DNA from: Nissolia schottii
Lineage: Eukaryota > Streptophyta > Magnoliopsida > Fabales > Fabaceae
Assembly: GCA_003254905.1 (NCBI GenBank)
Contig: QANU01073111.1
Location: 1,793,558 to 1,857,557, forward strand
Length of the DNA stretch: 64,000 bases
Reading direction: 5' to 3'
The translations under genes were made by a program, and so were the position numbers. Below, one piece after another: positions 1-12,269 of the stretch; position 1 is the first letter of the stretch, and every line of letters begins with the position of its first letter. The notes beneath the pieces were generated by a model. It made no database searches, was not told the origin of the DNA, and saw nothing but the letters and a program-made list of their open reading frames with translations.

Positions 1-962
1 TTTTTTTTTTTTTTTTTGGAGAGGCTTATTTTGAAGGAGGGAATGAGAGGAGAGCGGATCTTTGTTTTGGGCTCAATGTTTGGTGAGAGACTTTTGAAAA
101 CCATTACTAAGGCCTCATTTGGAGCAAAATAAATCTTTTGCGCCTTATATATCACAGGGACCTCTGTAAAAATTGATTTTCTTAAAATTCAAATCACACT
201 TCCAATTTCTCTAACAAAATTAACAAACGAACAAACCCTTCTCTCTTGGGTGATGCCTGAGGGATATATTTATGGCATTCCCAACGGCATTCTTTACTTC
301 TGCAATCACTCACTTCAATCTTGTCGACCTTGGCGATAGTAAGGTATGTGCTCTCATGTATGGATATGTAACCATTGGCAAACACTGATGATGATCCTCC
401 CACGGGAGATGACTTGTTATCAAGTCTTCGCCATGTAGGATAACAAATCTGAATAGCTGTTGAATGCCTTTATTTTCCACGAAGGGAAGGTAACATACAC
501 CCCTGCCTCTCTACACTTGGTTATGTCTAATCTTTTGTGGAATTGGTGATTTCTGCTCTTATCTTTACTATTTATTGTATTCATATCAGTGATCAGATTT
601 TCTATTACGTAACTCTAATTAAGTTGTGCAGCTTGTGCTACTGTGTCCAACAACAATAATTCCACCTTGGAATCTTTAATTGAGCTTGCTTATATCACTT
701 TCTTGAGTCACCAACAAATTATTGGTTCGTTTGGATTTTCCTTTTTAACAAACTAAAAGTGGTAAAAATGATACAGCTATAAAAAATGAAATGAAACATA
801 ATCAAGGAGTTAAAATGAATTGAGCAATGTATTTTTAATGAACAATCATATTTGAATGTATTCATAATTACTTTGTATTGTTTTGTTGCTTGACTAATTT
901 GGTGAGTTGGCTTGTAATAAATTTATTCAATTCACCATACTAAAATATTTGAAATGAAAATT
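1..962. other. AT-rich intergenic stretch, no gene recognised
   Basis: The window opens on a T run. There is no recognisable gene. A 69-codon open frame on the minus strand (194-403) has a passage faintly reminiscent of replication protein A-like OB-fold proteins, but it is too short and weak to call. Confidence 0.5.
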
Positions 963-1599
963 CCATAGTGTAGGGGTGAACATGGGTTAGGTTTGACGCA
1001 TCAACCCGTTAATCTAACTCAACTGATTTGCCATATATGTAGAGTCGGGTCTCCGATTCAAATTCATAAACTCGACCCGACTACCCGAATATATTATTGT
1101 TATTATTATTATTATTTCTCTTCCTCTTGCACTGACACACAGGCCACACCACACTCTTTTCCTCATTCTTCCTCACCACAGCAGCACGGATCCACGAAGA
1201 CCTTGTTTCTGATGCCAATTGCCTTGATCTATGTGGCGGGAGTGTGTGCAAAGATGTTGGCTTTGACCCTCGCATCAGAGAAGGACTGGTCGGCCGCAGG
1301 GACGTTCGGCATGACCTGATGAGAAACATAGAGTGAGATTAGGATAAGGAAGAAGGAGAATGTAAAGGAAGCCATGTGGGAAGAGTAGAGGATTAGTTTG
1401 TTTCCCCTAACACAAATTAGATTTTTTTTAAAAAAAAGGCGATTCACCCGCGACCCCGCCTAACCTAACCTGACCCAGGCGGGTGGCGGATCTGATGGGT
1501 ACCTATCATAAAACCAAATTTTCAACCTAATCTGGACCAGATATATAACAGGGTCAAGCCTAACAACTGAGAGTAAAGATCCATACCTTAGAGAAGAAA
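963..1599. repeat. Degenerate GC-richer repeat (MITE-like start)
   Basis: The left edge reads TAGGGGTGAACATGGGTT near 969, a start typical of plant hAT-type MITEs. The interior has GACCCGA/CGGGT-rich stretches and a short ATT microsatellite (about 1096-1117). A clean matching right terminal repeat is not visible. The right end may have been lost where the SIRE-like element begins. A 48-codon minus-strand ORF lies inside and is listed separately. Confidence 0.35.
1229..1375 (-). CDS. Hypothetical 48-residue secreted-peptide-like ORF
   Basis: I do not recognise this ORF. It starts at an ATG at 1375 and ends at a TAG. Residues 1-20 form a hydrophobic, signal-peptide-like stretch beginning MASFTFSFFLILISL. 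A short polar tail of about 28 residues follows, without cysteines. It lies inside a degenerate repeat and has no visible promoter or intron. It could be a fragment of a captured gene (a signal-peptide exon) or chance. The in-frame start and the textbook signal sequence are the only support. Confidence 0.2.
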   Translation of the reverse strand: MASFTFSFFLILISLYVSHQVMPNVPAADQSFSDARVKANIFAHTPAT

Positions 1600-1603
1600 A
1601 CCA

Positions 1604-3247
1604 CATGGCTGGACCAGTTCAATAAAACCTTGCTGAAGGATAATCCACTGCTCGTCCTCCTTCTTTCAATGGATCAAATTATCCATACCGGAAGCAAAGG
1701 ATGAAAATTTTCATACTTAACTGATTATGACATCTAGAAGACCATCACAAGGGGCTCATTCCAATGAAGACAACAACAGAAGATGGTAGGGAGAAGCAGG
1801 TTCCCAAAACTGAAGACGAATGGAATACAGAAGAAAAGAAATAGATTGAGACAAATGCCAAAGCCTTGAATCTGATGCTGTGTGCAATCAGTTTCAAAGA
1901 ATACAGAAAGGTATCCAGATGTGCATTAGCCAAAGAAATTTGGGACAAGCTGCAAATTACTCATGAAGTACAAAACAAATTAAATTGAATAAAATTGATA
2001 TGCTGACCAGAGAATGAGTTATTTGAGATAAAGGAAAATGAAAACATAGATGAGATGTTCGAAAGATTTGCTGTGATCATCAACAATCTGGACATGGCCA
2101 GAAAAACCTTTCCAGATGAAGAGCTGGTAAGGAAGATTCTAAGAAGTCTCACTGATAAGTGGGCATCCAAGATAACTGCAATTCAAGAAGGAAGGCACAT
2201 TGAAACTCTCACTTATGATGAGCTGAGAGGGAACATGATAGCCTTTGAAACAACACATCTAAAGAACAACAACAAGAAGAGGAAAATTGCCTCGAAAACA
2301 AAGATCAGAGAAGAAGCAACATCTGACTCAGAACCTGACATGAATGAAGATGAAGAATTCAGCCTATTTGTAAAGAGAATGGCAAAACTTTGGAAGAAAA
2401 GAGGAAGCAACAGAAGAGCAAGTGGCCACAAGAGAGAGAGACCAACAAGTCCGACTTCAAGAAAGATATCACCTGCCACTAGCCACTACTGCAAATAGAA
2501 AGGACACTTCAAAAATGAATGTCCTCTTCTACAACAAAAGGATGTAGGAAGAAAGGTAAAAGGGAAAGGTTTACTATCAACATGGGAAGATCTAGAAAAT
2601 GACTCCTCAAGCGAGGAAGAAGAAGAGGAGAACATGGCTAACCTCTGTCTAATGGCATCTCTTGATGATGAGGTAGACTTCTCAAAATGAAATGCTTTCA
2701 ATCATTGGTGATCTGCTGATTAACTCAAAAAATATCTTGTCAAAATACACTACTTTGAAAAAGGAAAACTCTTTGCTAAAAGCTGAAAATGGTGATCTTA
2801 AGTCTAAACATAGTGATTTGAAATTAGAAAATGAAGCATTGCGTGCTAAGATAAAAAAATCTGACTGAAGGTCTTTGTAAGTTCACTGAAGGATCTAATA
2901 AATTAAATTTACTACTTGGATCACAACGCTGTGCAATTAATAAAGCAGGATTAGGATTTAAAGAAAATAGTCAAAACAGATTTTACAAAAATGTTATCAA
3001 ATCTGATTCTGCTAAGATCTTGAGTAAACCAAACTCATCATAAATACTTTGTGAAGGTAAAACTGAAAGATATATGCTATAACTGCAAAGAGTTAGGACA
3101 TACGTCTAACAAATGCTTTGTAGCTTGGAGATTCATTGGTGGAAAATATGTAAAAGTTGTTATGAATGTTAATGCAGCTGGAAGCTTAAGAAAAACTAAC
3201 ACTCCAGGATCCAAAAAGATTTGGATACCTAAAAGCTTACTACAATA
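1604..3247 (+). pseudogene. Copia gag remnant (nucleocapsid)
   Basis: The reading begins at the ATG at 1604 and is broken by an early stop and further stops. The longest open part (2055-2498) covers the middle of gag. A zinc knuckle of the form CX2CX4HX4C (CYNCKELGHTSNKC) is encoded near 3069-3113. Gag proteins package the element RNA, and the knuckle binds nucleic acid. In-frame stops and frame changes between 2498 and 3051 make it non-functional. It directly precedes pol, as expected for copia elements. Confidence 0.8.
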
Positions 3248-6200
3248 ATGCAGGTATGCTTAACATCAAACGGAAAAGGTGAGCTATGGTATCTTGACAG
3301 TGGATGCTCCAGACACATGACAGGAAATGCATCCATCTTCAAGAAGATTGATCCTTATGAGGGAGGAAGCGTAACATTTGGAGACAATGGAAAAGGAAAA
3401 ATCATTGGAATAGGTAAAATTGCTAAGAGTCTCTCCTCAACGATAAACAATGTTTACCTTGTGGAAGGATTGAAACATAGTTTGCTAAGTATCAGCCAAC
3501 TATATGACAATGGCCACAATGTAACATTTGAAAGAAACAAATGCATCATTCATAAGAAATATAGTAATGAAGTTATTTTCTTTGGGCCAAGACATGGAAA
3601 TGTATATTGCATTTCCTTAAACGACCTAAAAGAACAAGATGTAAAATGTCTTGCTTCCATTGAAGATGAAAAATGGCTTTGGCATAGGAGATTAGGACAT
3701 GCTAGCATGTTTCAAATCTCCAAGCTAATCAGAAAGGATTTGGTCAGAGGTATTCCAAAAATTAAATTTGAAAAAGACCTTGTTTGTGAACCTTGTCAAA
3801 AGGGTAAACAAGTAAAGACCTCTTTCAATTCTAAAGATTTCATCTCCACCGTAGGGCCTCTTGAGCTCTTACATCTTGATCTGTTTGGTCCAATTAAAAC
3901 TCAAAGTCTTGGTGGGAAAAGGTATGGCATGGTCATCGTAGATGACTATTTCAGGTTTGGTTGGGTATTGTTCATTGCTCACAAGGATGAAATATTTGAT
4001 CTATTTGAAAAACTTTGTAAACAGATTCAAAATGAAAAAGGAACTTCTATTGTATTTATTAGAAGTGATCATGGTAAAGAATTTGAAAATCAACATTTTG
4101 AAAGCTTTTGCAAAGAAAATGGCATCTCGCATAACTTTTCATGCCCTAGAACTCCTCAACAAAATGGAGTAATTGAAAGAAGAAATAGATCATTACAAGA
4201 AATGACTAGAACCATGCTAAATGAAAATAATGTAGCAAAATTCTTTTGGGCTAAAGCCATAAACACTGTATTTTACATCCTGAATAGGACAATCATAAGA
4301 AAAACATTGAAAAAGACTCCTTATGAGCTGTGGAGTGAAATCAAACCAACCCTTTATTACTTTCATGTGTTTGGATGCAAATGTTTTATTCTTAACACCA
4401 AAGAAAATCTGGGAAAATTTGATTCAAAAACAAATGGTGGGATCTTTCTTGGATATTCTACTAGAAGCAAAGCTTATAGAGTGTTTAATCTAAATGCCAA
4501 AACTGTTAAAGAATCTATAAATGTTACTTTCTGTGAAAATAACCCCCTAGCAACGGAAAATGAAGATGAATTTGCAGGAAATTCACCCACAAATCAGATC
4601 TGTGAAGGAAATCAGACTGAAGATAAAGCTCCCAAAAATCAGGGAGATATTGTCGAAAATGCTCCTGAAAGTCAGGGAGACTTTCTCGAAAATTGTCCTG
4701 AAACTCAAGGAGATTTTTCTGCTCCTGAAGAAGACAGTGAACTTGAACAAGGAAGCATACAAGAATAATCATCTTCAAAGCGAAGAAACCCAAGAGAGTG
4801 GAAATCTTCTAGTAGCTATCTTCACAAGTTCATAATTGGAGAAGCCTCTCAAGGGATAAGAACTGGGTCATCACTTAAACAAATGGAACAAAATCATGTG
4901 GCATTCATCTCAAATATGGAACCAAAACCGTCCATGAGGCACTCAAGGATGAAGTTTGGGTTGAAGTAATGAAGGAAGAGTTGAAGCAGTTTGAGAAGAA
5001 TGAAGTATGGACCTTGGTTCCCAAACTTGAGAATGGGTCAATCATTGGAACAAAATGGGTCTTTCACAATAAGATGGACGAAAGTGGAAATGTTACTAGA
5101 AATAAGGCTCGACTCGTGGTGCAAGGATACAATCAACAAGAAGGTATTGACTTTGATGAGACATATGCTCCCGTAGCTCGAATGGAAGCCCATTCGAATT
5201 CTACTTGCATATGATGTTCATCAAGGGTTTAAGTTGTATCAAATAGATGTTAAAAGTACATTTTTGAATGGATTTCTAAATGAAGAAGTGTTTGTTAAAC
5301 AAACCCCTGGCTTTGAAGATAAAGAAAAACCAAATCATGTACTTAAGCTCTCAAAAGCCCTATATGGACTAAAGCAAGCTCCAAGAGCTTGGTATGAGAG
5401 GCTTAGTACTTTTCTCTTAGCAAATAAATTTGAAAGGGGAAATGTAGACATTAATTTGTTTATAATACATTCAAAAAATGAACTCTTAATTGTAAAAGTA
5501 TATGTAGATGATATAATATTTGGATCAACCAATGAAACTCTATGTGAGGAGTTTTCAAGGTTGATGACAAATGAATTTGACATGAGTATGATGGGAGAAC
5601 TTTCCTTCTTCCTTGGTTTACAAATCAAACAAACGTCCAAAGGTACTTTTGTAAACCAAGAGAAGTATACTAGTGAAATCCTTAAAAACTTTGGAATGGA
5701 AAATGCTAAGTCCATGGGTACACCAATGCATCAAAATTCCAAATTTGAAAAAGATGAAAAAGGAAAGGATGTTGATGAAAAAAAATTTAGGGGAATAATT
5801 GGATCATTAATGTACTTGACATCATCCCGACCTGATATATCCTTCAGTGTGGGATTATGTTCTAGGTTCCAATCTAATCCCAAAGAATCTCATCTCATTG
5901 CTGTGAAAAGAATTCTGAGATATCTACTTGAATCACAAACACTGGGCTTATGGTATCCTAAATATGAATCTTTTGATTTAACTGGCTTTTGTGATGCAGA
6001 CTATGCAGGAGATAGAATTGATAGACGAAGCACAAGTGGTTTGTGTTGCTTCGTTGGAACATCTCTAGTCTCTTGGACTAGTAAGAAACAGAACACCACT
6101 GCATTATCAACTGCAGAGGCTGAATATATGGCAACCTCCAGTTGTTGCTCTCAATTATTGTGGATGAAACACCAACTAGTTGATTACAATTTACATTTCC

Positions 6201-6454
6201 TGAAGATTCCCTTATTTTTTGATAACATAAGTGCTATAAACTTGTCCAAAAATCCTGTTTTACATTCTAGGACTAAGCATATTGAAATTAGACACCATTT
6301 TATTAGGGAACATGTTTAAAAAGGAAATATTAATATCCAATTTATAAACTCTGAAAAACAACTTGCTGACCTTTTTACAAAACCTTTGTTAGAAGAAAGA
6401 TTTTGCATGCTAAGAAAAGAGATTGGTATGATATGCTCATCAACAGTAACATAA
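3248..6454 (+). pseudogene. Copia pol: protease, integrase, reverse transcriptase, RNase H (broken)
   Basis: The domain order is that of Ty1/copia. The protease active-site region is LDSGCSRHM near 3292-3318. The GAG-pre-integrase motif LWHRRLGHAS is near 3678. The integrase core has D-containing LHLDLFGPI near 3870 and PQQNGVIERRNRS near 4156. The reverse transcriptase has IDVKSTFLNG near 5244 and YVDDI near 5503. The RNase H is near 5980-6310, with DADYAG and STAEAEYMA. The long frame ends at a stop at 4766-4768. The RT continues in a second frame (4969-5214) and a third (5234-6319), and the tail is read past another stop to 6454. These breaks rule out a functional polyprotein. Confidence 0.92.
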
Positions 6455-7572
6455 ACGTTTTTTTAACACATGTGACAAAATTTTTTAGAATATATCACCT
6501 TGATACAATATTTTCTTCATTTCTCAGCTCCTGTGTTTAAGGTTTGCATAACATAAAGTACGAATTTTCCTTGGCTTGTGATTTCATTAATATTGTGTGA
6601 TATATTTACTTGTGCCTACATACAAACTGCTTGTTACGATTCTCTTAGAGAAATGGTGAGCATCATGTGTTTGTACCAGTAACCCTTGTTTTTGCTTTCA
6701 CTGATTAATTCTCTTGGATAGTGCAAAGTGTCTCTTTCTCACATTTCCTTTGCTTGCTGATGAGTTTTTTTGTTCATAACAAGGTTTTGAATATTTTTTA
6801 TGTAATTCTCGTTTAATTTTTTGTCAATCAGCCCATCAAGTAATTCGTCTTGGGCTCCTCATTTTTGCAACCCATAGGCCACAACAAAGTTTGCTTTAAT
6901 ATCAGTGGGAAAATTTTTCTGGGCCCATTACCCATCATTCTCCGTTTTATCTGGACTCCACTTTCCCTTGCTATCATGGTATCTGATTCCAAAATTTGAT
7001 ATGGTTATTCTTTTTATTTTGTACTAATTTAGTACAGTTATGGTGCTGCCACGATATTCTTTCTCCCTGTGATACGTTTTTTTTGTTGTACTATTATGGT
7101 ACAATTTCAACCTCCACTATCACACTCCATAGCCACTATATCTCTTATTTGTCATTCTTTTTCGTTTCCCTCCAAAATTTTTCTCTATTTATACCTCTTT
7201 TTCCTGCTACACTCTACCATCCTCAAACTTTTCATTCCTAATGCCAACTTTTCATTTCCAAGAATTCCCATGTTTTCCAATATTTCTTCCTCTTCCCATG
7301 TTTCTTAACAATCATCCTTCTTCACTCATCCACATTTTCCCATAAAGCCATATTGTCACATCCATATCTTTCCACCTTCCCAACAGCCATCAAACCTCCC
7401 ATCAAGTCTCCCTCAGTTTCGTCAACACTCCCCAAATTCTCTTTCATCTTTGACCACTTCTTTATCTCCCATCCATCTCTCTATTCGTCTTCCATTCTCC
7501 TTTCTACCATCACCGTCGAACTTCTTCGTCATCTTTCCTTCATACACGGCTCCTTCTTCTCTAAACACAAAA
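6455..7572 (+). other. Spacer between pol and env-like region
   Basis: This is a noncoding stretch inside the SIRE-like element. The second half (about 7100-7560) is strongly pyrimidine-rich on the plus strand, which creates chance open frames. No gene is supported. Confidence 0.55.
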
Positions 7573-9100
7573 ATGGTCAGAATAAAGAGCATATCGCAGG
7601 GGCCAAATCTTTCCGGAGCTCGCTGGTGCCCCCGCACAAGAGGAGAAGAGGTGTCACCTACACCATCATTCTCAGAAAGCCCTCCTCCGTTCATACCGCC
7701 TCCTCCTCCCAGTATTGCACATTCCCAACCAAGAAGAAAGGCCAGAGCGAATCGCTCCGGCTATGCACCTCTGGAAACCTCTTCGAAACAGGCACCTTCA
7801 TCTCCTCCTCCACCTCCTCGCTTTCCTGGCAAGGAGCCTGCCACTGAAACTTCCGGTAATTGCCCTCCTTCCTTACACTCCTCTCAACATACTTCTTCCT
7901 ATTATTTTCAAAACCCCCCACACCTAAAATGCGTATCTGAGAAACTTATCAAAACGTCTCATCACCACTCTTCATCTCATCTGCTCAAAAATTCTCTGCG
8001 AAAAACCTTGACTTCTCCCACCTTTTCCGTTTTCAAAGATGGCAAAACCTCTTCGATATTCATGAACCTATTTATCCTAGGCTAGTGCAATTTTTCTTTG
8101 CTAATCTACAAGATAACGGTGAAACACTTAGTTCCTATGTTTGTGGTGTAAAGATAACCATTTCTCCAATCCTCATTGCACAAACTTTCAATGTTCTCTA
8201 TGATAGTGTTGAAATTTATCTCAGCCCAAAATGGGACATAAACTTACCATTCTCCTACAACGAAGTCACTGCCCACCTCACTGAAGACAGATCCAAGCTG
8301 TCTGGAAAAAAGCTAACCTCACCCGGCCTAAACCAGGACCACCGCCAACTCCATCGCATCATTACCCATGCCATTCTTCTGCGACAAGGAAGCTTTGACA
8401 AGGTGACCATGATGGATGTTGTGGTCCTATACTGTTTGATTAATGAAATTCCCATCAGCTTTCCATATCTATTCTTTAGACACATAGTAGCTTCTTCCTC
8501 TCAGTCACAAATCATTCCTTATGCCATGTTGCTAACCCGTCTATTTAAATTTTATGAAATTCCTTTGGACGGAGAACACAATGAAGATACTGCACGGCAA
8601 ATGTATGGCAAAGGAAAAGGGAAGGCAAGGATGCATGAACTGGAGGCCATGTCAACCGACTCCTCTAAATCCCCACTGAAGAAGAAAACAAGATCAAAAT
8701 CCTCCAGGGGTCACTCCATCAAGCACTTTAAGCGGCTTGGTATCGCTTAAGCAAGGTCCCGAGTTCGAGACATTGTGTACGCAGTTATCCCCACTGGGAG
8801 ACTCACCCGCCATAGCCAAGTGCGCGACCCGGGTCGACCCGGATTAGTTAAGGCTAAGCCTTGGATACCGGGCAAGCAACCTAAAAAAAAATACTGAAAG
8901 AAGTTATGTGTCTGCAAGACACAATCTCTTTGGAGCCCAAAGACAAGCTGATAAGAGGAAGCACGCCACCAGGGACTTCAAGAATAGCAAAGCCAGAACC
9001 AAGTGCCTCCAAACCCAAATCGAAACAACCCTTGCCACTAATGATTCAGAAGATTTTTGAATTTGTTGAAATGTTTGAACTATTGCAACTACTTCATTAA
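7573..9100 (+). pseudogene. Sirevirus env-like region (plant transposon protein domain), broken
   Basis: An ATG at 7573 opens a Pro/Ser/Arg-rich segment ending at 8083-8085. A second frame overlaps it and runs to 8750 with the most conserved part: FFFANLQ followed by a GETLSSYV-type motif near 8096-8140, then a helical block to about 8600. A basic Lys/Ser-rich region follows. This resembles the 'putative plant transposon protein' domain found in the env-like ORF of SIRE elements. The frame shifts between about 7925 and 8030, and a SINE interrupts it at about 8708. A short in-frame piece continues at 8906-9100. Whether these ORFs ever act as envelope proteins is unproven. Confidence is moderate because this family is recognised by character only. 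Confidence 0.65.
8708..8891 (+). mobile_element. tRNA-derived SINE, copy 1 (inside env-like region)
   Basis: It has a pol III box A-like start (AGCGGCTTGGTATCG), a box B-like GAGTTCGAGAC at about 8760, and a characteristic body (ACTCACCCGCCATAG, GGGTCGACCCGGATTAG). It ends in an A run at 8883-8891. The reverse complement of 61448-61636 matches it along nearly the full length, which defines a family. It interrupts the Lys/Ser-rich end of the env-like ORF. No clean target duplication could be fixed for this copy. Confidence 0.8.
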
Positions 9101-9908
9101 TTTCTTGCTCTGCCTGGACATTTTTTGTTTTTGTCTGTTTTTGCCAAGGCCTTCGAGCCTTGCTTGACTACTACTTGATATATAATAACTTCTAAGGATA
9201 TCCGACTTTACAAGACTAACCCCTACAATATTATCAAACATTTCCTCCTACCTGTTTGTCTGTATTATGTTTCTATATTTTTTGGACAGGTTCACTGGTC
9301 CCTTGATGACAAAAGAGGGATAAAATATCCAGAAGAATGCCATAAGAAGATAACAAGAATCAAATGGTAAAGTAATGGTATTGTCTGAACTTGTCTCTTA
9401 ACTTATTTGAACTTGTCTCCTTAATTGTCAACTTGTCTCCTAACATGCGTATCTGTTTATTAACCTATCTCCTAAAATGCTTATCTTGAATCTGTTTGAG
9501 CACTCCACACACAAGTAGTTCACATGTATCACATTCACATACTCTGAATGTTCACCGATGTATGATTGGATTAGAGATTTTTTGAGTCAATATGTGTTAA
9601 TTGTGATGATTGAATTTGAATGGACTTGGATTATCTTATTGCATGAATGTCGCATGATTTAAACTCTGCCTGATTGCATGTGTGTGAGGCCCATCTTGAA
9701 ATCTTCTTTTTTCATAAAAAGGGAGAAATCAAGAAAGGGCTAAATCCCAAATATTTCATAAACAAAAGTTGAGTCTCTTGCATTTCTAAAACTAGAAATC
9801 GAGAGATACTTAGAAATAAAATAAACAATTCCCGAAACTTGCACTTTTCTCAAAATAATTGAGATGAATACATGAAAGAATAAGGATACATGTGAGAAGT
9901 CAAAATTC
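9101..9908 (+). other. Noncoding 3' internal region of SIRE-like element
   Basis: AT-rich sequence between the env-like remnant and the polypurine tracts. No ORF of note. Short repeated phrases of the type AACTTGTCTCC occur at 9370-9470. Confidence 0.5.
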
Positions 9909-10026
9909 AGGGGGAGTCATCATTCAGGGAGAGTCATCATTAAGGGGGAGTCCTTAACTCTAAAAGGTATATCTAAAACCTTGACTCATTAGTTGATTAT
10001 CTTGTGTTTGTCATCAAGGGGGAGAT
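9909..10026 (+). promoter_or_regulatory. Repeated polypurine tracts before the 3' LTR
   Basis: AGGGGGAG-like tracts occur at 9909, 9926 and 9942. The LTR-proximal AAGGGGGAGA is at 10016-10025, immediately before TGTTGATT of the LTR. Polypurine tracts prime plus-strand DNA synthesis. Several tandem copies upstream of the 3' LTR are a known Sirevirus trait. Confidence 0.75.
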
Positions 10027-11721
10027 TGTTGATTCAATTTGCAAAAAAAATTAAATTGATGTTGATAAACATTGTATGAATATTTTAATGTGTTGGTGTT
10101 TTAGGCTCAAGGTTGTTTCAGGTCCGAATTGTTTTTTAGCAAAATAACTTAGCCTAAGTTTGTTTTTAGTACAATAAGAAAATTGAAGTGATTAAGGCCC
10201 AATCCGTTCTTTTTGATAAATGAAATATTGAAAGCAGCTGGAGCCTAGTAGAATGGCCCAACAAAGTTGAAAGAAGAAGCCATCAGATTCATTTGGGGAA
10301 CTAAGAAATAAAGAAATAGAACTACAGCCCAAGGCATACAACGCCCAATCAGTTTTTTTTATTGAGAAATGAAAGATGGGCAGCCTGAAGCCCAACAAGA
10401 AAGTAATGGGAAACTGTCCAAAATTTTTGTTAAAGAAAAATTCAAAGAAAGAAAAGGTGATGTGACAAGACCATGGCAGCATAGGAAAAGAAAACTGACG
10501 CGGACTAAGAGGAAACAAAGACGTCAGAGAAGAAAAGGTCAAAGAAATGAAAAGAAATGGGTGACATGATAGGACAATGAAGAGAATTAAATGCTGAAGA
10601 AAAAGAAGCATGGGAAGAAGAAATATATGTGTGTGTGTGTGTGTGTGTGCGCGCGCGCCTCTGACGCTGAAAAGAAGGATGAGCAGCATATGCTCATACA
10701 ACAAAAGCTGAGGATTTTCTTTAAGGCAAATAAAGAAACGTGTTGCAAAGGAAAGTGCAGAGGAAAGATAAAGTCTTCACTGTTTGAAATAAAAATAATA
10801 ATAAAAGAAAGAGAGAGGGAGGACGAATGATTCAAAGGGAAGGAAAGAAAAACATGCTGCAGGCAGCAAGCGCAGGAAACGTCAGAATTTTGAAGAAAGA
10901 GAGAAAGAAAAGGATGCTGTCTTTTTTCGTTGTTGATCAGCAAGAGAGAAAAAGAAATGAACTGCTTTGTACAACAGATAAAAGAATTATACTAGTACAA
11001 AAGACAATGTACAAACCAATAAGGAATGGACAACACATCAATGACTGCAAACGTTCTGAATTTTCAAACCTGCAATGGTCAGAAAATTCAGTATATAAAA
11101 AGAGATGATGTGACCTATTAGATGCAGAAAAAGAAAGCCTAAAAATCTACCATAATTTCTTCAATCTGAAGCAATTACTTCATTATTTTTCTCCTATCAA
11201 GGTCTACTCTGAAATCCTGTATATAATCTCTTTTGTTCTGATTTGTGAGAAAAGCCTTATTTTTTTTGTTTGAGAGTAAAGAATGTAGAGTTTAGAAAAA
11301 TTTTCTTGGTGAGAAAATTCATATTTGTGCATCTATGTTCTTGAGCGTTTTTGAATATCTGTGAGAATCTTTTGAGAGTTTGTTTCGAATTGGTGTTTGT
11401 GTTGGAAAGTATTTTTGAAAGAATAGTTATTTAGGAGTTTGAAGAACTGGACGTAAATTCCTAACTCTTAGGAATCGAACTAGTATAAATTCTATGTGTG
11501 GTATTATCTTCCCTTCACTATTTACATCTCCCATCCTTCTTCACAAAGGAATTCTGTCTTTCATTTGAGAAAAAGAACATCTTGCAGAAAAGTTGTCTCC
11601 TAGAATACAATGAGACATCTCCTAAAAATTTAGAAGATAACTTTTCTAAAGAGGGTTTAATTTTTCGAAAAAGTATTGACTTAGATTCAACCCCCTTTCT
11701 CTAAGTCACATAAAATCATCA
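10027..11721 (+). repeat. 3' LTR of SIRE-like element
   Basis: It begins TGTTGATT right after the polypurine tract and ends near AAATCATCA at about 11721. The LTR-terminal phrase TTCAACCCCCTTTCTCTAAG (11686-11705) resembles Sirevirus LTR ends. A TATA box (TATATAAAAAG) lies at 11092-11102. A (TG)n(CG)n microsatellite occupies 10628-10658. With no partner LTR in the window, the right boundary is uncertain by several bases. Confidence 0.78.
11092..11102 (+). promoter_or_regulatory. TATA box of LTR promoter
   Basis: TATATAAAAAG in the second half of the LTR, where copia pol II promoters usually lie. The call rests on position and match only. Confidence 0.5.
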
Positions 11722-12269
11722 ACCTTGTTTGAGCTAAATACTACTAAAAATTGACCTTAGTTTTTCAATACTAGTATCTCCACCTCTGCGGGAAAATGTC
11801 TTAAAGAAAAAAAATTATATATCATGGTGTATAATATAATTATGTAATATATAAAGCATACATTATTGATCATTCTTCTTTATCATTTTTATTTTAAAAA
11901 TGATTAACAATATATACCTCATATAATGGATGATTTTTTTTTATATCATGACATAAAATAATTTCTCCTAAAACTTTCGTGATCTTATCTACATCATGTG
12001 ATATATATACCCTAAGCGTATCGACCCGTTTGGACAACTGACACGCGTGGTCAATTAATCGGGTCAAAGAAATTAAAGTACTCAACATGCAATGTTTTTT
12101 AACGTTCTTTTTTCATATTAAAAAAAAAACTCATTGAACTAAGTCATTTGCGTTTACTTTGACTATTAGTCTTTTCCCTCCATGCTTCACCAATATATAC
12201 CAAATGGAGTACGTACAAAGACTTGTCTTTAAGGTTTTCACTAACTTGAAAAACGAAAATGATAATTAT
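11722..12269. other. AT-rich spacer, no gene recognised
   Basis: No gene, RNA or clear repeat seen. Confidence 0.5.

Larger units (their letters stand above)
1600..11721 (+). mobile_element. Decayed SIRE-like (Sirevirus) Ty1/copia retrotransposon, 5' LTR missing
   Basis: The order is gag remnant (1604-3247), protease-integrase-RT-RNase H (3248-6454), a long spacer with an env-like region (7573-about 9100), repeated polypurine tracts (9909-10025) and a 3' LTR (10027-11721). This order, the env-like ORF after pol, multiple PPT-like motifs and the long LTR are hallmarks of Sireviruses. No sequence resembling the 3' LTR is seen before gag, so the 5' LTR was lost or the copy inserted in truncated form. 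Several stops and frameshifts show that it is inactive. A SINE sits within the env-like region. Confidence 0.88.

Noticed and set aside
194-403. Possible replication protein A-like fragment
   Set aside because: Only a vague resemblance; no conserved zinc or OB-fold pattern could be fixed.
10192-10943. Long open frames on both strands in the 3' LTR
   Set aside because: They come from a purine-rich tract with a (TG)n microsatellite; no protein family.
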